In this document: positions 54,430 through 63,398 of the stretch, in pieces
Layout of the letters: the number at the start of each line of letters is the position of its first letter
Position numbering within the stretch: position 1 is the first letter of the stretch
Source: Streptomyces gilvus
Lineage (GTDB): Bacteria; Actinomycetota; Actinomycetes; Streptomycetales; Streptomycetaceae
Reading direction: 5' to 3'
Length of the DNA stretch: 64,000 nucleotides
Assembly (NCBI RefSeq): GCF_022513565.1
Contig: NZ_JAKWBE010000001.1
Span: 62,001 to 126,000, forward strand
Notes under the pieces: generated by a model
The model's input: only the letters and a program-made list of their open reading frames with translations
Told to the model about the DNA's origin: nothing
The model's database searches: none
Program-made: the position numbers and the translations under genes

Positions 54430-55578
54430 ATGAGCACCTACGGCAACTTCACCGCCCCCATAGGCTCCCGCCGCGCCCCCGCACTGCGCACCGTCGGCAC
54501 CCGGGAACGCCGGTCGCACCTGACCGCTCCCCGGGTCCCCACCGTCGGCATCGACATCGGCGGCACCAAGGTGATGGCCGGCGTCGTGGACGCCGACGGC
54601 AACATCCTGGAGAAGCTCCGCACGGAGACGCCGGACAAGTCCAAGAGCCCCAAGGTCGTCGAGGACACCATCGTCGAACTGGTCCTGGACCTCTCCGACC
54701 GCCACGACGTGCACGCCGTCGGCATCGGCGCGGCCGGCTGGGTGGACGCCGACCGCAACCGCGTCCTGTTCGCCCCGCACCTCTCCTGGCGCAACGAGCC
54801 CCTGCGCGACCGCCTCGCGGGCCGGCTCGCCGTGCCCGTCCTGGTGGACAACGACGCCAACTCCGCCGCCTGGGCCGAGTGGCGCTTCGGCGCCGGCCGG
54901 GGCGAGGACCACCTGGTCATGATCACCCTGGGTACCGGCATCGGCGGCGCCATACTGGAGGACGGCCAGGTCAAGCGCGGCAAGTACGGCGTCGCCGGCG
55001 AGTTCGGCCATATGCAGGTCGTGCCCGGCGGTCACCGCTGCCCGTGCGGCAACCGCGGCTGCTGGGAGCAGTACAGCTCCGGCAACGCCCTGGTGCGGGA
55101 GGCCAAGGAGCTGGCCGCCGCGGACTCCCCGGTGGCGTACGGGATCATCGAGCACGTCAAGGGGCAGATCGGCGACATCACCGGCCCGATGATCACCGAG
55201 CTGGCCCGCGAGGGCGACGCGATGTGCGTCGAACTGCTGCAGGACATCGGCCAGTGGCTCGGCGTCGGCATCGCCAACCTCGCCGCGGCCCTGGACCCGT
55301 CCTGCTTCGTGATCGGCGGTGGCGTCAGCGCGGCCGACGACCTGCTGATCGCCCCCGCGCGCGACGCCTTCAAGCGGCAGCTCACCGGCCGCGGCTACCG
55401 CCCCGAGGCCCGGATCGTGCGTGCCCAGCTCGGCCCCGAGGCCGGCATGGTGGGCGCCGCCGACCTCGCCCGGCTGGTCGCCCGCCGCTTCCGCCGCGCC
55501 AACCGGCGCCGGGTCGAGCGCTACGAGCGCTACGCGCGCTACACCCAGGCCCGCCGCTCCACCCGGGACACCGCATGA
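54430..55578 (+). CDS. ROK-family sugar kinase (glucokinase-like)
   Basis: The protein has 382 residues from ATG 54430. VGIDIGGTKVMAGVVDADGN (40-59) binds ATP, LVDNDANSAAWAEWRFGAGR carries the catalytic aspartate region, and GHRCPCGNRGCWEQYSSGNA is the zinc-binding ROK CxCGxxGC motif. It is longer than a normal ROK glucokinase (about 317): it has a 35-residue basic N-terminal extension and an Arg/Tyr-rich tail (RRVERYERYARYTQARRS). The last base triplets overlap the next gene. Confidence 0.92.
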   Translation: MSTYGNFTAPIGSRRAPALRTVGTRERRSHLTAPRVPTVGIDIGGTKVMAGVVDADGNILEKLRTETPDKSKSPKVVEDTIVELVLDLSDRHDVHAVGIGAAGWVDADRNRVLFAPHLSWRNEPLRDRLAGRLAVPVLVDNDANSAAWAEWRFGAGRGEDHLVMITLGTGIGGAILEDGQVKRGKYGVAGEFGHMQVVPGGHRCPCGNRGCWEQYSSGNALVREAKELAAADSPVAYGIIEHVKGQIGDITGPMITELAREGDAMCVELLQDIGQWLGVGIANLAAALDPSCFVIGGGVSAADDLLIAPARDAFKRQLTGRGYRPEARIVRAQLGPEAGMVGAADLARLVARRFRRANRRRVERYERYARYTQARRSTRDTA

Positions 55579-56156
55579 CGGCATCCCTGCCGCACCAGGG
55601 CGCCTCCACGGGCGAGCCGGCCCAGTCGGCCGAGGCACGCGGTCACAAGATCCGCCGACGGGCGCTCACCCTGCTCATCATCGTGCTGCTCATCGGCGTC
55701 CCGGCCGGCTATCTGGTGATCTCCGCGGCCCAGAGCCGCGACAGCGGCAAGGACAAGGAGGCCAAGTACGCGGCGACCGGCCTCACCAGGGACTGGCCGT
55801 CGAAGGTGCAGCGCCGCCTCTACGAGGTGCCGATGCCGCACCCGTCGGGCATGGTCGCCTCCTACGAGACCAACAACTGGAAGACCAGCCGACTCTACGT
55901 CCAGTTCCAGACGCCCCTGCCCAACCTCGACGTCTTCCTCCACGACATGGGCGTCACCCGTGCCGATCTGAAGAAGGACGACATCACGATCAGCGCCCGC
56001 GACCAGAAGATCACCGGCTGGAACTTCACCCGTCCCGGCCCCTGGTACGGCCTCACCCACAAGCAGAAGAGCCCCAAGCCGACGCAGGACGTCGTGGTGA
56101 ACCTGGCCAACGCGCGCAACCCGTTCTTCTACGTCGTCTCCCGCACCGTTCCGTAG
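55575..56156 (+). CDS. Single-pass membrane protein, partner of the ROK kinase gene
   Basis: The protein has 193 residues. Its ATG overlaps the kinase TGA, so it is coupled. A cytoplasmic N-terminus with a basic flank (GHKIRRRALT) leads into one membrane helix (LLIIVLLIGVPAGYLVISAA). A soluble extracellular domain of about 140 residues follows, including SRLYVQFQTPLPNLDVFLHD. I do not recognise the family. It ends before a small hairpin. Confidence 0.75.
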   Translation: MTASLPHQGASTGEPAQSAEARGHKIRRRALTLLIIVLLIGVPAGYLVISAAQSRDSGKDKEAKYAATGLTRDWPSKVQRRLYEVPMPHPSGMVASYETNNWKTSRLYVQFQTPLPNLDVFLHDMGVTRADLKKDDITISARDQKITGWNFTRPGPWYGLTHKQKSPKPTQDVVVNLANARNPFFYVVSRTVP

Positions 56157-56162
56157 CGAGCG

Positions 56163-56188
56163 CGGCCCCGGAAGGGTCGCCGGGGCCG
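56163..56188 (+). terminator. Hairpin terminator
   Basis: CGGCCCCGG (56163-56171) pairs with 56180-56188 around an 8-nt loop, six bases after the preceding stop. Confidence 0.6.
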
Positions 56189-56256
56189 ATTGTCAGAGGC
56201 CGCCCGTAGAGTCGAAGACGTCTGATCCGACACACGGGCGGGAGGTGACAGGTCGT

Positions 56257-59082
56257 ATGCGTGAAACGGCTGCGGTGGCCGAGCGCGAGCAGGACGCGGG
56301 GGCGACGGTCCCCGTCCGGCTCGCGGCCGTCTTCCTGCCCGCGCCCCTGCCCCGGGACGGCCGCGTCGCCTTCTGGGACCCCGACGGCGGCCCCCTGCCC
56401 GCCGAGGACACCGAGCTCACGGTCGTACGGCGGCACGGCGCGGGCGTACGACGCCGGACCACCCCCGCCCTCACCCTGCCGGTCGGCGAGGCCCTGCCCC
56501 TCCTCGTCCGGGCCCGGCGCGACCCGGCCGCCCACCCCGCCACCGTCTGCTGGGGCGCGGCCGCCCTGCACGCCCTGCGGCTGACCGCGCGCGGCCGGCT
56601 GCTGCCCGGACTGACGGCGAGCGGCCACGACGCCTGGCGGGCCGGCCCCCTGGACCCGGACGACATCGCGCACCTGCGCGCGGTCGCCGCCGCGCTGCCC
56701 TCCGAGGGACACGCGGTCCCGCTGCCCGGCCCCGGCCCGCTCCGGCTGCCCGAGCCGGAGGCGCTGATGCGGTCCTTCCTGGACGCGGTCGCCGACACCC
56801 TGCCCCGCACCCCCGCCGCACCGCACGTCTCCGGCAGGCCCTTCGCGGACCGCCGGCCCCAGCGCCTGCCCGCCGCCCACGAGTGGGCCGCGGAGGTCGC
56901 CGCCGGCATGGACGCGGGCGTGCGCGTCTCGCTCCGCCTCGACCTGTCGGCGTACGAACTGTTCGACGACGACGAGGGCGTGCGCAGGGCGGGCGCCGCG
57001 ATCGTGCAGGTGCACAGCCTGGCCGACCCCACCCTGGTCGTCGACGCGGCGGCCCTGTGGGCGGGCGAGGCGGACGCGGTGTTCGGCCCCCGCGCCCGCG
57101 TGGACGCGGCCCTCGCCGTGCGCCGCGCTGCCCGGATCTGGCCGCCCCTCGACCGCCTGGCCGAGCAGGACGTGCCCGACGTCCTGCCGCTGTACGACGA
57201 CGAGCTGGGCGATCTGCTCGGCGTGGCCGCCACCCGGCTCGCGGCCGCCGGGGTCGCCGTGCACTGGCCCCGCGACCTCGCCCAGGACCTGTCCGCGGCA
57301 GCCGTCGTACGGTCCGCGCCCGGCTCGGCCACCGACGGCACCGGGTTCTTCGAGAGCGAGGAATTGCTGCAGTTCCGCTGGCAGCTGGCGCTCGGCGGCG
57401 ACCCGCTCAGCGAGGCGGAGATGGACGCCCTCGCCGAGGCCCACCGCCCGGTCGTACGGCTGCGGGACCGCTGGGTCCTGGTCGACCCCGCCCTCGTCCG
57501 CAAGGCCCGCAAACGCGAACTGGGCCTGCTGGACCCCGTCGACGCGCTCTCCGTGGCCCTGACCGGCAGCGCGGAGGTGGAGGGCGAGACGGTCGAGGCG
57601 GTGCCGGTCGGCGCCCTGGCCGCCCTCCGTGAGCGCCTGACGACCGGAGTACGTCCGGCCGAACCACCCCCCGGCCTGCGGGCCACCCTCCGCGACTACC
57701 AACTCCGCGGCCTGGCCTGGCTGGACCTGATGACCTCCCTCGGTCTCGGCGGCTGCCTCGCGGACGACATGGGGCTCGGCAAGACGATCACCGTCATCGC
57801 CCTGCACCTCAAGCGGGCCCGCACCGAGCCGACCCTGGTGATCTGCCCGGCCTCCCTGCTGGGCAACTGGCAGCGGGAGATCACCCGCTTCGCGCCCGGC
57901 GTCCCCGTCCGCCGCTTCCACGGCCCCGACCGCACACTCGACGACCTCGAGGGCGGCTTCGTGCTGACGACGTACGGCACGATGCGAACGACCGCGCCGC
58001 GGCTGGCCGAGCAGCGCTGGGGGATGGTCGTCGCCGACGAGGCCCAACACGTCAAGAACCCCTACTCGGCCACCGCGAAGGCCCTGCGCACCATCCCCTC
58101 CCCGGCACGTGTGGCCCTGACCGGCACACCCGTGGAGAACAACCTCTCCGAACTGTGGGCCCTGCTCGACTGGACCACCCCCGGGCTCCTCGGGCCCCTG
58201 AAGTCCTTCCGCGCCCGCCACGCGCGTGCGGTGGAGAACGGCGAGGACGAGGAGGCGGTGCGGCGGCTGGCCCGCCTGGTGCGCCCCTTCCTCCTGCGCC
58301 GCAAGAAGTCCGACCCCGGGATCGTCCCCGAGCTGCCGCCGAAGACCGAGACGGACCATCCGGTGCCGCTCACCCGGGAGCAGGCGGCGCTGTACGAGGC
58401 GGTGGTGCGGGAATCGTTGCTGGCCATCGAGATGGCGGAGGGCATCGCGAGGCGGGGCCTGGTGCTCAAGCTGCTGGGCGCGCTGAAGCAGATCTGCGAC
58501 CATCCCGCGCTCTACCTGAAGGAGGAGCCCGGCGCCGACGGCCGCCTGCTCGCTCGCTCCGGCAAACTCGCGCTGCTGGACGAGCTGTTGGACACGGTCC
58601 TCGCGGAGGACGGGTCGGCGCTGGTCTTCACGCAGTACGTGGGGATGGCCCGCCTGATCGCCGCCCACCTCGCCGCCCGCGCGGTTCCGGTGGACCTTCT
58701 GCATGGTGGCACGCCCGTCCCCGACCGCGAGCGCATGGTGGACCGCTTCCAGTCCGGCGCGACCCCGGTCCTGGTGCTGTCCCTCAAGGCGGCCGGCACC
58801 GGACTGAACCTCACCCGCGCGGGCCATGTCGTCCACTTCGACCGCTGGTGGAACCCGGCCGTGGAGGAACAGGCCACCGACCGCGCCTACCGCATCGGCC
58901 AGACCCAGCCCGTCCAGGTCCACCGCCTCATCACCGAGGGCACGGTCGAGGACCGCATCGCCGAGATGCTCGAAGCCAAGCGTGCCCTCGCCGACGCCAT
59001 CCTCGGCTCCGGCGAGTCGGCCCTCACGGAACTGACCGACCGCGAACTGTCCGACCTTGTGTCCCTCCGGAGGCCCACATGA
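56257..59082 (+). CDS. SNF2-family DEAD/DEAH helicase with SNF2-associated N-domain
   Basis: The protein has 941 residues from ATG 56257, with GGAGG 11 nt upstream; GTG 56245 is possible. The first about 460 residues are the bacterial SNF2-associated (DUF3670-like) region, ending LRDYQLRGLAWLDLMTSLGL. The motor has motif I ADDMGLGKTITVIAL (about 500), motif II VVADEAQHVKNPYS (about 593) and motifs V-VI LKAAGTGLNLTRAGHVVHFD and ATDRAYRIGQTQPVQVHRLI. It translocates on double-stranded DNA and is generally linked to repair or transcription. Its stop overlaps the start of the SWIM-protein gene, the usual partner. Confidence 0.94.
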   Translation: MRETAAVAEREQDAGATVPVRLAAVFLPAPLPRDGRVAFWDPDGGPLPAEDTELTVVRRHGAGVRRRTTPALTLPVGEALPLLVRARRDPAAHPATVCWGAAALHALRLTARGRLLPGLTASGHDAWRAGPLDPDDIAHLRAVAAALPSEGHAVPLPGPGPLRLPEPEALMRSFLDAVADTLPRTPAAPHVSGRPFADRRPQRLPAAHEWAAEVAAGMDAGVRVSLRLDLSAYELFDDDEGVRRAGAAIVQVHSLADPTLVVDAAALWAGEADAVFGPRARVDAALAVRRAARIWPPLDRLAEQDVPDVLPLYDDELGDLLGVAATRLAAAGVAVHWPRDLAQDLSAAAVVRSAPGSATDGTGFFESEELLQFRWQLALGGDPLSEAEMDALAEAHRPVVRLRDRWVLVDPALVRKARKRELGLLDPVDALSVALTGSAEVEGETVEAVPVGALAALRERLTTGVRPAEPPPGLRATLRDYQLRGLAWLDLMTSLGLGGCLADDMGLGKTITVIALHLKRARTEPTLVICPASLLGNWQREITRFAPGVPVRRFHGPDRTLDDLEGGFVLTTYGTMRTTAPRLAEQRWGMVVADEAQHVKNPYSATAKALRTIPSPARVALTGTPVENNLSELWALLDWTTPGLLGPLKSFRARHARAVENGEDEEAVRRLARLVRPFLLRRKKSDPGIVPELPPKTETDHPVPLTREQAALYEAVVRESLLAIEMAEGIARRGLVLKLLGALKQICDHPALYLKEEPGADGRLLARSGKLALLDELLDTVLAEDGSALVFTQYVGMARLIAAHLAARAVPVDLLHGGTPVPDRERMVDRFQSGATPVLVLSLKAAGTGLNLTRAGHVVHFDRWWNPAVEEQATDRAYRIGQTQPVQVHRLITEGTVEDRIAEMLEAKRALADAILGSGESALTELTDRELSDLVSLRRPT

Positions 59083-61895
59083 CCCCGGGCCCAGCGGACG
59101 AGGCCCGCCGAGCGCTACGGGAAGCCCTGGAGCGGCGGCGGGGGGCGGGAGAGGCCGTGCGAGGAGAGGCCGCGGGAGGAGAAGCGGCGAGGGGAGAGGC
59201 TGCGGGAGGAGAGGCGGCAAGCGGAGAGGCTGCGGAGGAGCGGACGCGGGGGGAGCGACTGGCTGCGGGGCGGTCGGGGGCGGAGGGGACGGCGGGGGAG
59301 CGGTTGGGTCCGGAGCGGCTGTCGGGGGAGCGGGTGGCTGCGGAGCGACTGTCGGGGGAGCGGGTGCCGGAGGAGCGCCCGGGGGTGGGTCAGCGGGCGG
59401 AGGAGCAGCCGGCGACGGAGCGCTCGGGGGTGCGCCAGCGGGCGGAGGAGCGGTCGGGAGCGGACTCGCGGGCGGTGGAGCGGTCGTCGGTGGGCCAGCG
59501 GGCGGTGGAGCGCTCGGCGGTGGAGCGGTCGGGGGCGGACCAGCGTGCTGAGGAGCGGTCGGCGGTAGAGCAGCCTTCGGTCGTGGACGCGGCGGCCGGG
59601 GACCTGGTGGCCGATTATGCCGCGGCGACTGAGAACGGAGCGGCGATCGGGAAGGGCGCGGCGACTGAGAACGGCGCGGCGATCGGGAAGGGCGCGGCGA
59701 CTGAGAACGGCGCGGCGATCGGGAAGGGCGCGGCGACCGAGAACGGCGCGGCGATCGGGAAGGGCGCGGCGACCGAGAACGGCGCGGCCACCGACAAGAG
59801 TGCGGTCACCGACCACAGCGCGGCGACCTACAAGAGCGAGGCGACCGAGGGTGCGCCGAACAAAAAGACCGCGGGAAGCGTGGATGCGCGCGTGTCTCCC
59901 CGGCGCGATGCATCCCGGCCCGGCGACGGCGCACGCGCGGCGCTGCGTGAGGCCATCGCCGCCAGGCGAGGGAGGGGTGAGGACACCGATGACGCGGGGC
60001 GGCCCGGCACGTCGAGGGGCTCCCGACCGGCCGACTCGGTGAAGAGGGATGCCGACTTGTCGAACGGGGAGACCGAGCCCGCGATCCCGCAGGCACCGGG
60101 CGACGACGAGAGCGCGTTGACCAGTGAGGGGGAGGAGAAGAACCCCTCGCCGACGGATCCTCCGGCCGCGCGGCCCGCCGCCGTGGCGCGGGAGGCTCTG
60201 CGCGCCGCTCGCAGTGAGGCGCGGCGGGCCGAGGCGGAGGCCGGGCGCTCGGGAGGCCGTCCGGCCTGGGGGCCGCGCCGTGCGGAACGGGCCCGGGACG
60301 AACGCGGTGACGGCACGGCCCGCCGTGGCACTGGGAGCGGCAGTGAAGGTGGCGGCGGTGGCCGTCGCGGTGGCGTAACGGCGCGTGACGTGAAGGATCT
60401 GCTCGCCGGGGCCTTCCGGATGCCTTCGGCGGACGAGGCGGACGGCCCGGGCCACGACGACGTCCCTGCTGCTCACAGTGCAGGTGCGGCCCGGCCGACC
60501 CCGCCCCCGTCACCCGACCCGAGCGACCCCGCCCCCACCACGGACTCCTCCCGCGCCCCGTCCTCCGAAACCCCCGCACCACCCCAGCACGCGCCCTCCA
60601 TGGCCGCCCCCTCCCGCGACGGAGAGCTGCGCCGCACCTTTCCCGCGTTGCCGGCCCCGGCCCCGGTACCGGCGGCCTCCGGCGCGTCCGATCCCTCCGC
60701 CGGGCCCCGGTTCGCGGGGACCTGGTGGGGAAATGCCTGGGTGAGGGCGTTGGAGGAAGGCGCGCTGGACGCCAAACGGCTGGCGCGGGGGCGGAGTTAT
60801 GCCGAGCAGGGGCATGTGGACGCCATCACGGTCACCCCGGGGCTCGTGCTGGCGTATGTGCAGGGCAGCCGGCCACGCCCGTATCGCGTGCAGGTGAGGC
60901 TGCGGACCCTGGACGACGCCGACTGGGCGCGGTTCCTGGACGCCGCCGTAGAGCGGCCCGGACACATCGCCGCGCTGCTCGACAAGGAGCTGCCGCAGTC
61001 CCTCGCCGACTGCGGCGTGCCACTGCTGCCCGGAGCGCGCGACCTCGACCCGCACTGCAGCTGCCCCGACCGCGGCCACCCCTGCAAGCATGCCGCCGCC
61101 CTCTGCTACCAGACGGCCCGTCTGCTCGACGCCGACCCCTTCGTCCTGCTCCTGCTGCGGGGCCGCGGCGAACGTGAGCTGCTCGACGCCCTCTCCCGGC
61201 TGAACGCCGCCCGCGCGGCCCGCGCCGCCCAGGACCAGGAACCGGCGCCCCTTCCCGGCGTACGCGCCACGGAAGCCCTCGCGCACCGCCAACTGCCGCC
61301 CCTCCCACCGCCGTTGCCCGCACCGCCCCACCCCGAGCAGCCCCCGGTCTACCCCGCCGCGCCCGGCGGCCCGGACCCCTTCGCGCTGGACCAGCTGGCC
61401 ACCGACGCCGCGGCCCGCGCCCACGCCCTGCTGACCTCCGGACGGGACCCGGTGGCGGAGCTGACGCTGTGGCAGGACGCGGTCCGGCTCGCCGCCGCCC
61501 GCCCCGGTTCCGGACTCACCGCCGCCACCCGCGCGCTGTACGCCTCGCTGGCCTCGGCCACCGGCCGCACCCCGGCCGACCTGGCCCGCGCGGTCGCCGC
61601 CTGGCGCCAGGGCGGCCTGGAAGGGCTCGCCGTCCTGGAGGAGGACTGGGACCCGCCCGCCGGACGCTTCGACCGGGCCCGGCCCCTCCTCCTCGCCGCC
61701 GACCTCCCCGCCTTCCGCCCCTGGCGCAACCACCTCACCCACCCCCGCGGCCACGTCCAGCTCCGCCTCGGCCGCGACGGCCTCTGGTACGCCTACGAGT
61801 CGGAGCCGGGCCGCGACGACTGGTGGCCCCGCGGCACCCCCGACCTCGACCCGGTGGGCGCCCTCACGGGCCTCGGCACACCGGGTGACCCATGA
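59079..61895 (+). CDS. SWIM zinc-finger protein with repeat-expanded N-terminus
   Basis: The protein has 938 residues, roughly twice the size I would expect for a Streptomyces SWIM protein. The SWIM motif is at about residue 659 (HCSCPDRGHPCKHAAALCYQ, CxC...CxH). The region preceding it reads GTWWGNAWVRALEEGALDAK, which is the normal domain start. Residues about 25-260 are low-complexity repeats rich in Glu, Arg, Gly and Ala, including four 12-residue units of the AATENGAAIGKG type. The motif A-R-x-A-L-R-E-A...RRG-x-GE occurs near residues 8-25 and about 285-305. It is coupled to the SNF2 helicase (ATGA overlap), so it probably acts with it in DNA repair. Confidence 0.9.
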   Translation: MTPGPADEARRALREALERRRGAGEAVRGEAAGGEAARGEAAGGEAASGEAAEERTRGERLAAGRSGAEGTAGERLGPERLSGERVAAERLSGERVPEERPGVGQRAEEQPATERSGVRQRAEERSGADSRAVERSSVGQRAVERSAVERSGADQRAEERSAVEQPSVVDAAAGDLVADYAAATENGAAIGKGAATENGAAIGKGAATENGAAIGKGAATENGAAIGKGAATENGAATDKSAVTDHSAATYKSEATEGAPNKKTAGSVDARVSPRRDASRPGDGARAALREAIAARRGRGEDTDDAGRPGTSRGSRPADSVKRDADLSNGETEPAIPQAPGDDESALTSEGEEKNPSPTDPPAARPAAVAREALRAARSEARRAEAEAGRSGGRPAWGPRRAERARDERGDGTARRGTGSGSEGGGGGRRGGVTARDVKDLLAGAFRMPSADEADGPGHDDVPAAHSAGAARPTPPPSPDPSDPAPTTDSSRAPSSETPAPPQHAPSMAAPSRDGELRRTFPALPAPAPVPAASGASDPSAGPRFAGTWWGNAWVRALEEGALDAKRLARGRSYAEQGHVDAITVTPGLVLAYVQGSRPRPYRVQVRLRTLDDADWARFLDAAVERPGHIAALLDKELPQSLADCGVPLLPGARDLDPHCSCPDRGHPCKHAAALCYQTARLLDADPFVLLLLRGRGERELLDALSRLNAARAARAAQDQEPAPLPGVRATEALAHRQLPPLPPPLPAPPHPEQPPVYPAAPGGPDPFALDQLATDAAARAHALLTSGRDPVAELTLWQDAVRLAAARPGSGLTAATRALYASLASATGRTPADLARAVAAWRQGGLEGLAVLEEDWDPPAGRFDRARPLLLAADLPAFRPWRNHLTHPRGHVQLRLGRDGLWYAYESEPGRDDWWPRGTPDLDPVGALTGLGTPGDP
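59622..59790 (+). repeat. 36-bp in-frame tandem repeat in the SWIM gene
   Basis: Four units of 36 bp (59622-59657, 59658-59693, 59694-59729, 59730-59765), each beginning GCGGCGACYGAGAACGG, plus a partial fifth. Divergence is one or two synonymous bases, which points to recent expansion by slippage or unequal crossing-over. Confidence 0.9.
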
Positions 61896-62021
61896 CCGTG
61901 GTGGCGCGGGCCACCGTCCCGTGAAGGCGGTGTGAGGGTTCGCCGGTGATCCGCTGGAGCCGGGTGCGAGGTCTGGGGGCCCAGGGGCCGGGTGGCCGGA
62001 AACGGCGGTTAGCGTGGAGCG

Positions 62022-63329
62022 GTGAGTGAGACGAAGTCCCCCGCCCTCCAGTACCGCTTCGACGGCCCGGACGACGCCCCTGTCCTCATCCTCGGACCCT
62101 CCCTCGGTACCACCTGGCACATGTGGGACCGCCAGGTGCCGGAGCTGACGAAGCAGTGGCGTGTCCTCCGGTTCGACCTGCCGGGGCACGGCGGCGCGCC
62201 CGCGTACCCGGCGGGTTCGGTCGCCGAGCTCGTCTCCCGGCTGCTGGCCACGCTCGACGGGCTGGGCGTGCAGCGCTTCGGCTACGCGGGCTGCGCCTTC
62301 GGCGGCGCGGTCGGCCTGGAGCTGGCGCTGCGCCACCCGGAGCGGCTCGCCTCGCTCGCGCTGATCGCCGCCTCGCCCCGCTTCGGCACGGCCGACGAGT
62401 TCCGCCAGCGCGGGGTGATCGTACGGACGAACGGGCTCGACCCCATCGCCCGTACCTCCCCGGACCGCTGGTTCACCGGCGGGTTCGCGGCCATGCAGCC
62501 CGCGATCACCGACTGGGCCGTGCAGATGGTGCGCACCACGGACCCCGGCTGCTACATAGCCGCCTGCGAGGCGCTGGCCGCCTTCGACGTCCGGTCCGAG
62601 CTGGGCAGTGTGGGTGTGCCGACGCTCGTCCTCGTGGGCTCGGAGGACCAGGTCACCGGGCCCGCCGAGGCCCGTACCCTGGTCGCCGGGATCCCCGACG
62701 CCCGGCTGGCCGTCGTGCCCGGCGCCTCCCACCTGGTGCCGGTCGAGCAGCCCGCCGCCGTCACCGACCTGCTGGTCCGGCACTTCTCCACCGCCTGGCA
62801 GCCCGGCTACGTCGAGTCCTCCACCGGTCAGATCGCCATCCCGGCCGCCCCCGTCAAACCGCTCCTCACCCCGCCGGTGCAGCCCGCGCCGTCCGTGCCC
62901 ATCGCCGAGATCGCCCCGCCGGCCGTACCGCCGCAGCCGCACGGACGTCCGGACCCGTACGACGCCGGGATCAAGGTCCGCCGCGAGGTGCTCGGCGACG
63001 CGCACGTGGACCGGACGCTGGCGCAGGCGGACGAGTTCTCGGGCGATTTCCAGGAGCTCGTCACCCGCTACGCCTGGGGCGAGATCTGGGACCGGCCCGG
63101 CCTCGACCGGCGCACCCGCAGCTGCGTCACCCTCACCGCGCTCGTCGCCGGGGGTCACCTGGAGCAGCTCGCCGCCCACACCCGCGCCGCCCTGCGCAAC
63201 GGCCTCACGCCGGGCGAGATCAAGGAGGTGCTGCTGCAGGCGGCCGTCTACTGCGGTGTGCCGGCGGCCGGCAGCGCCTTCACGGTGGCCCAGCAGGTGA
63301 TCAAGGAGGAGACCACCCCGACGGAGTGA
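62022..63329 (+). CDS. pcaL: PcaL-like fusion: 3-oxoadipate enol-lactonase plus 4-carboxymuconolactone decarboxylase
   Basis: The protein has 435 residues from GTG 62022; a probable leaderless start follows TTAGCG. The N-terminal alpha/beta-hydrolase (1-255) has LGPSLGTTWHMWDRQVPELT, D209 in VGSEDQVTGP and H237 in PGASHLVPVEQP. A Pro-rich linker (270-305) leads to the CMD domain (RREVLGDAHVDRTLAQADEF, LTALVAGGHLEQLAAHTRAA). PcaL carries out two steps of protocatechuate breakdown. However, the nucleophile elbow is GCAFGG (90-95), with Ala92 where serine is expected, and no other pca genes adjoin it. The lactonase half may be inactive or repurposed. Confidence 0.8.
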   Translation: MSETKSPALQYRFDGPDDAPVLILGPSLGTTWHMWDRQVPELTKQWRVLRFDLPGHGGAPAYPAGSVAELVSRLLATLDGLGVQRFGYAGCAFGGAVGLELALRHPERLASLALIAASPRFGTADEFRQRGVIVRTNGLDPIARTSPDRWFTGGFAAMQPAITDWAVQMVRTTDPGCYIAACEALAAFDVRSELGSVGVPTLVLVGSEDQVTGPAEARTLVAGIPDARLAVVPGASHLVPVEQPAAVTDLLVRHFSTAWQPGYVESSTGQIAIPAAPVKPLLTPPVQPAPSVPIAEIAPPAVPPQPHGRPDPYDAGIKVRREVLGDAHVDRTLAQADEFSGDFQELVTRYAWGEIWDRPGLDRRTRSCVTLTALVAGGHLEQLAAHTRAALRNGLTPGEIKEVLLQAAVYCGVPAAGSAFTVAQQVIKEETTPTE

Positions 63330-63398
63330 CCGCCGGCCGTGCGGCGCGCGGCCCGGGGCGGGCCGTCCCGGTGGCGCGCGGCAGGGCAGGATGGAGCC

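Noticed and set aside
56053..59220. 1055-codon reverse frame opposite the SNF2 helicase
   Set aside because: The forward strand has all helicase motifs. The reverse frame has no domain-like text.
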